Below the pieces are notes generated by a model. It was not told the origin of the DNA. It did not search any database and worked only from the letters and a program-made list of their open reading frames with translations. 64,000 nucleotides of DNA from Longimicrobium sp. (GTDB lineage Bacteria; Gemmatimonadota; Gemmatimonadetes; Longimicrobiales; Longimicrobiaceae): positions 1 to 64,000 of the forward strand of contig DASUYB010000068.1 of assembly GCA_036377595.1 (NCBI GenBank), given 5' to 3'. Numbering within the stretch: the stretch's first letter is position 1; each line of letters opens with the position of its first letter. Positions 61,086-64,000 of the stretch are shown in pieces. Made by a program: the position numbers and the translations under genes.

Positions 61086-62342
61086 ATGGGAATTATTCCT
61101 CCGCCCCCGCCGGAACGCCGCCGCGAAGGCGAAATCCTCGAGGAGCTGCCGAACACGCTGGGGCTGGTGCTCTGGCAGGAGATTCGTCATCTCCGCGATT
61201 GGGCGGAATCGTCCCACCAGTTGCGGCCAGAGCTTTTCCGCGCGCCGACGCTCGAGGTCCAGGCCAAGCGCCGCGAGGCTCGCGCGGTTGCCGCCGAGCT
61301 GGGCCGCGCGCTCGATCTCTTCGCCGCGCTTACGGCGAATCCCCTGGCGATCGCGCCGGGCGAGGTCGGGTCGGCGTGCGAGGAGGTGGTCGACTGGGCG
61401 GTGAAGCACGAGCACACCCAGACGGCGATCGCGTGGGCGGAGACGGGCGCCCTGGCGGACCCGTCGAGTCCCCGGCGCGCCAACATCGCCGGTCGCGTCA
61501 CGCGCAACGCGAACGAGTACGAACGAGCGGAGGTCTGGTTCAGGCGCGGGATCGGGTTCGCCCGTGAGCAGGGCGACGTCGTCGAGGAAGTGTGGGGACA
61601 CCTCGGATTCGGGAGGCTCTGCCAGGAACTGGGGTGGGTGAAGGGGGCGCGAAAGCATCTCAACCGCGGCTCACGACTGGCGTGGAAGGCGGGTCCACCA
61701 TCGCTCGCCGCGTCCGCCCAGCATGATCTGGCGGCCATGCTGATGGTGCGTGGGCATCTGGCCGAAGCGGAGCAGCGAGCGCGCCGTGCTCTCCTGTGGT
61801 ATCCCAAGAATCACGAGCGCCTTCCGTTCTTTGCTGTGGATGTTGGATTGATGCTCGTGCTCGGCAGTCGATTCGCGTCGGCCGCGCGAATTGTGCGCAC
61901 GGCGCTGCGGTTGATCGAACAACCGTCCGTCCGGACAATGGCACTGGCCCTCACCGCGCGCGCTTTCGCGGGGATGGGAGAACAGGAAGAATCTGCGATA
62001 ATGCGGCACCGCTCACTCAGGATGCTGGAAAAACATCGGCAGATGGAGCCGGTTACACGTTGGCACTTAGCAGACGCGAGGCGGCTCGCCGGGAATTGGG
62101 ATGCAGCGGAAGAAGAGGCCGAACGGACTCTCGCAGTAGCCGTCGAGCAAAACGACCGCGAGATCGCGCGCCTCGCGCGCATCCTACTTCGGCTTATCGC
62201 GGAGCGGCGCGGTGCAGCGCGAAAGAGCGGCGGCACGGAGTATCGTGATTTTGTGCGGCTCCTTGCTTCACGACTCGCTGAGTGGTCCCCACGGCGCGCG
62301 AGGAGCTATCCCGGGCCGTGGGGTGAGAATCGAGCGGCTTAG
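61086..62342 (+). CDS. TPR-like repeat protein
   Basis: 418 residues of alpha-helical repeats. Helix pairs with TPR-like spacing are visible across residues about 110-380, for example NANEYERAEVWFRRGIGFAR and AGNWDAAEEEAERTLAVAVE. The N-terminal 60 residues (with LVLWQEIRHLRDWAES) form separate helices. No HTH or enzyme motif seen. The TPR fold usually binds peptides or proteins. The gene is convergent with a tiny lipoprotein gene whose product has GGxT[FL]GSGS repeats. Codon usage is slightly less GC-biased than its neighbours in the 3' half. Confidence 0.72.
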   Translation: MGIIPPPPPERRREGEILEELPNTLGLVLWQEIRHLRDWAESSHQLRPELFRAPTLEVQAKRREARAVAAELGRALDLFAALTANPLAIAPGEVGSACEEVVDWAVKHEHTQTAIAWAETGALADPSSPRRANIAGRVTRNANEYERAEVWFRRGIGFAREQGDVVEEVWGHLGFGRLCQELGWVKGARKHLNRGSRLAWKAGPPSLAASAQHDLAAMLMVRGHLAEAEQRARRALLWYPKNHERLPFFAVDVGLMLVLGSRFASAARIVRTALRLIEQPSVRTMALALTARAFAGMGEQEESAIMRHRSLRMLEKHRQMEPVTRWHLADARRLAGNWDAAEEEAERTLAVAVEQNDREIARLARILLRLIAERRGAARKSGGTEYRDFVRLLASRLAEWSPRRARSYPGPWGENRAA

Positions 62343-62379
62343 GTCTTCCACCCGCTGAGCTCGGGTTTCTTAGCCGAAT

Positions 62380-62622
62380 TCAACTCCCCGATCCAAGTGT
62401 TGCACCTCCCCGGCTGCCCGTCGACCCCGAGTCGGCGGCCGTTGTCGTGTTGCCGTCCGACGTTCCGGTGCGACTTCCCGAACCGAACGTGACACCTCCG
62501 TCCAGTCGTGGTGCTGCCGGACGAGAGTTGGCACCAGCGGGATTGTCCCCGGAGCACGCACCGGTCAGCGCGGCGGCGGCGAGGACGGCTGCGAAGGTGG
62601 AGCGGCGAAGGGTGCGTTCCAT
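62380..62622 (-). CDS. small GSG-repeat lipoprotein
   Basis: 80 residues with lipobox LTGAC (Cys23). The mature 57 residues are Gly/Ser/Thr-rich, carrying two copies of GG[AV]T[FL]GSGS (42-50 and 72-80) separated by a Thr/Asp-rich linker. Not a recognised family. The C-terminal position of the second repeat invites comparison with secreted signal-peptide precursors. It ends 38 bp from the 3' end of the TPR gene on the other strand. The exact role is unknown. Confidence 0.6.
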   Translation of the reverse strand: MERTLRRSTFAAVLAAAALTGACSGDNPAGANSRPAAPRLDGGVTFGSGSRTGTSDGNTTTAADSGSTGSRGGATLGSGS

Positions 62623-62710
62623 GGGCCGAAACTCCGTGCTGTGAAGACTTAAGCGCGTCAGGAGGACGCGATGTAAACGATAGGTTCACCATACCGGACA
62701 CGCCAGCTTT

Positions 62711-62740
62711 GGGGGGTCTACACGCCCGTGTAGACCCCCC
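62711..62740. promoter_or_regulatory. strong hairpin/palindrome GGGGGGTCTACACG
   Basis: 14-bp perfect arms GGGGGGTCTACACG (62711-62724 and complement 62727-62740) separated by two bases. A weaker 9-bp inverted repeat AGGGGGTGA / TCACCCCCT lies at 62780-62809. They could be operators or terminators between the GSG lipoprotein and the HTH gene. Confidence 0.5.
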
Positions 62741-62883
62741 GCGTATGTCGGTAACTGTGCGGCGATTTCCGCCATCTGGAAGGGGGTGACTCCGCGCGTT
62801 TTCACCCCCTGAGGGCGTCGGATCGAGGTTTGGCGCCGCAACTCGCGACAGGTTTTATTGACCGTCGAACTTGAGGGCTGTCA

Positions 62884-63185
62884 CCGGAGCGGTTCTCCCG
62901 GTACGCGCCGGGTACGCCGACGACGGGGAGGCAAGAAGCCGAACCAGCCTCTGCGGCTTGAACCACCGCAGTTTGGGGACACACCTCGGGTGGCAGCCCT
63001 CATCCACCGCCATCGGGGACGAACTTGATGTGAAGGACAGTAGAAGAAGGCTGCCGCCGGAGCGGTTCTCCCGGCTTGCCTGGGTACGCCGAAACGCGGG
63101 AAGGCCGCAAGCCGACCCGAAGTCTGGAAAACCGGTTTCTCTCCCGGCAGGCGTTCACCTCGGGCGGCAGCCTCCGTCAACTCGT
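62884..63185. repeat. tandem pair of about 135-bp repeats ahead of HTH gene
   Basis: Two diverged tandem copies start with an identical 18-mer CCGGAGCGGTTCTCCCGG at 62884 and 63057 (173 bp apart), share GGGTACGCCGA and then end in CACCTCGGG-GGCAGCC. Stem-forming potential is strong throughout. They occupy most of the 62623-63239 gap upstream of the HTH gene. This may be a structured RNA or a regulatory repeat, with no known class recognised. Confidence 0.6.
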
Positions 63186-63239
63186 CCATGGAGTGCGGTT
63201 GCGGCGCTGGATGGACGGGTGCATAAGAAAAGCGGTCAC

Positions 63240-63620
63240 ATGGATCGGAACGCCGAGATCGAGCTGCTTCGCGAAGCGCTGCGGAGGCGCGTGGAAACGA
63301 CGTCGGTGCGGCAGGTGGCCGCCGAGGTGAAGATGAGCCATGGCGCCATCTTCAACCTGGTCAGTGGACAGGCCGTCCCGCGTGGAAAGACGCTGGTGAA
63401 GCTGCGGGCCTGGTACGTGGAGCAGTCGGCGAGCGGCGGCATGGGTCTGACGATGGAGGCCGCGCGCTTCCTGGTGGACCAGATGCTCGGTGCCGTGCCC
63501 GCCTACATGCGCCGCGCCGCCGGTGTGGAACTGCTGGTCAAGCTGGAGGGAGTCTATCAGTTGTTCGGCGTGCCCATCCCATCGTGGCTGACCCCGCTTC
63601 GCAAGCAGCTGGAGGAATAA
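63240..63620 (+). CDS. HTH DNA-binding protein
   Basis: 126 residues. The N-terminal 50 residues are a helix-turn-helix: LREALRRRVETTSVRQVAAEVKMSHGAIFNLVSGQ, similar to XRE/resolvase-type HTHs. The rest is helical and may mediate dimerisation: MTMEAARFLVDQMLG in the middle and LLVKLEGVYQLFGV near the C-terminus. ATG 63240 is the start of the domain. It is directly downstream of the tandem repeats and may bind there. Confidence 0.75.
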   Translation: MDRNAEIELLREALRRRVETTSVRQVAAEVKMSHGAIFNLVSGQAVPRGKTLVKLRAWYVEQSASGGMGLTMEAARFLVDQMLGAVPAYMRRAAGVELLVKLEGVYQLFGVPIPSWLTPLRKQLEE

Positions 63621-63667
63621 GAACAAGGGTGAGATGACATCGCACTCAGCACTCAGCACTCAGCACT

Positions 63668-64000
63668 TCAATCTTCATCCACCCACCCCATCGACGGACC
63701 CTTGAACACACGGAAGAGCCACCAGAGCGACGGCAGCAGCAACGCCATCCCGAACGGCGTGGACCAGAGGACGAAGCGCAGCGTGGCCTCGTGCGCGGCG
63801 GCGCCGTGCACCGTGACGTCGGGGTAGATCAGGTACGGGTGCTGCGCGATCCCCCATCCCGCGAGGAGGCAGGCCGTCTGCGCGATGGTGGCCGTGCGCG
63901 CGAGCCGCGGGCGACGCTTCCAGAGCGCCCATCCGCTCAGCAGCGCCGCGGCCACGCCGAGCGCGACCACCGGCGCGGCGCGCAGGCTCAGCAGTCCCCG
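63668..64000 (-). CDS. cydB: cytochrome bd oxidase subunit II, CydB (3' end, partial)
   Basis: The 3' portion of the gene; the 5' end lies beyond the window edge and the frame is open to base 64000. The visible 110 residues include two membrane helices, the AGWGIAQHPYLIYPDVTVHG motif and the terminal PSLWWLFRVFKG, a standard CydB ending. CydB pairs with CydA as a quinol oxidase with high oxygen affinity, in the cytoplasmic membrane. Confidence 0.88.
   Translation of the reverse strand, partial: RGLLSLRAAPVVALGVAAALLSGWALWKRRPRLARTATIAQTACLLAGWGIAQHPYLIYPDVTVHGAAAHEATLRFVLWSTPFGMALLLPSLWWLFRVFKGPSMGWVDED

Noticed and set aside
62339-62701. Minus-strand frame overlapping the GSG lipoprotein
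   Set aside because: Out of frame with the lipobox-bearing gene and lacks any recognisable pattern. The lipoprotein frame has a signal peptide and repeats.

Overview
The window is uniformly GC-rich bacterial DNA with dense coding on both strands and no rRNA, tRNA or CRISPR array that I can see. Several features point to the phylum Gemmatimonadota, probably the Longimicrobium group: many lipoproteins with short lipoboxes, families of intergenic inverted repeats, a Cys-rich RiPP-like precursor whose leader resembles pinensin-type precursors, and a DUF4157 protein. That assignment is inference. No marker gene in the window decides it.

Layout. 0-4.3 kb (minus): a small operon ending in a YhbY-like RNA-binding protein, a GAF-GGDEF diguanylate cyclase with a perfect palindrome upstream, and a group III phosphofructokinase. 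4.5-12.2 kb (plus): a SufT/MIP18-like protein, a cupredoxin lipoprotein, a Tat-exported multicopper oxidase, a tandem universal stress protein, an AAC(3)-like acetyltransferase with an apparent 3' frameshift, and a Ca2+-type P-ATPase. 12.3-21.1 kb (minus): a nearly contiguous cluster of FHA protein, class B PBP, FtsW/RodA, PP2C phosphatase, second FHA protein, Ser/Thr kinase with TPRs, and a small protein. It parallels the actinobacterial fhaA/fhaB-pstP-rodA-pbpA-pknA/B locus and should couple phospho-signalling to peptidoglycan synthesis.

21.3-28.4 kb (plus) is the most accessory-looking part: a lower-GC gene with a PD-(D/E)XK-like motif, then two DUF4157-type proteins that each carry a second zinc-protease motif, separated by a possible 2H-like protein and a HIT protein. 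28.4-41.5 kb (plus) is a run of small monocistronic or loosely linked genes: GNATs, DinB-fold proteins, a SnoaL-like protein, SRPBCC, a frameshifted VOC gene, HAD, methyltransferase, phosphodiester glycosidase, CAP lipoprotein, ICMT-like methyltransferase and a P-loop kinase. Repeat elements are scattered among them.

41.6-48.3 kb holds an ergothioneine biosynthesis operon (egtB-egtD-egtA, minus) facing a divergent ABC transporter with an SBP-permease fusion (plus). Together they look like one make-and-import unit. 48.4-57.7 kb contains a CARDB-like lipoprotein, an L,D-transpeptidase, a membrane-anchored AAA ATPase, an orphan DUF433 protein, a thioredoxin-reductase-like flavoprotein, the RiPP-like precursor, a HAD phosphatase and an M28 peptidase. 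56.8-64 kb has two paralogous lipoproteins flanking an AAA-winged-helix protein with operator-like repeats, an e(P4)-type acid phosphatase, a TPR protein convergent with a tiny GSG-repeat lipoprotein, tandem structured repeats ahead of an HTH protein, and the 3' end of cydB.

Repeat families are prominent. They are purine/pyrimidine hairpins with CACGGAGG-type arms, MITE-like elements with TGTCATTCCGA or TGTCATCCTGAGGG ends, 8-bp CGCACTNN tandem arrays, and CGACGGGCGG inverted repeats. Two single-base frameshifts in otherwise good genes may be real decay or assembly indels.
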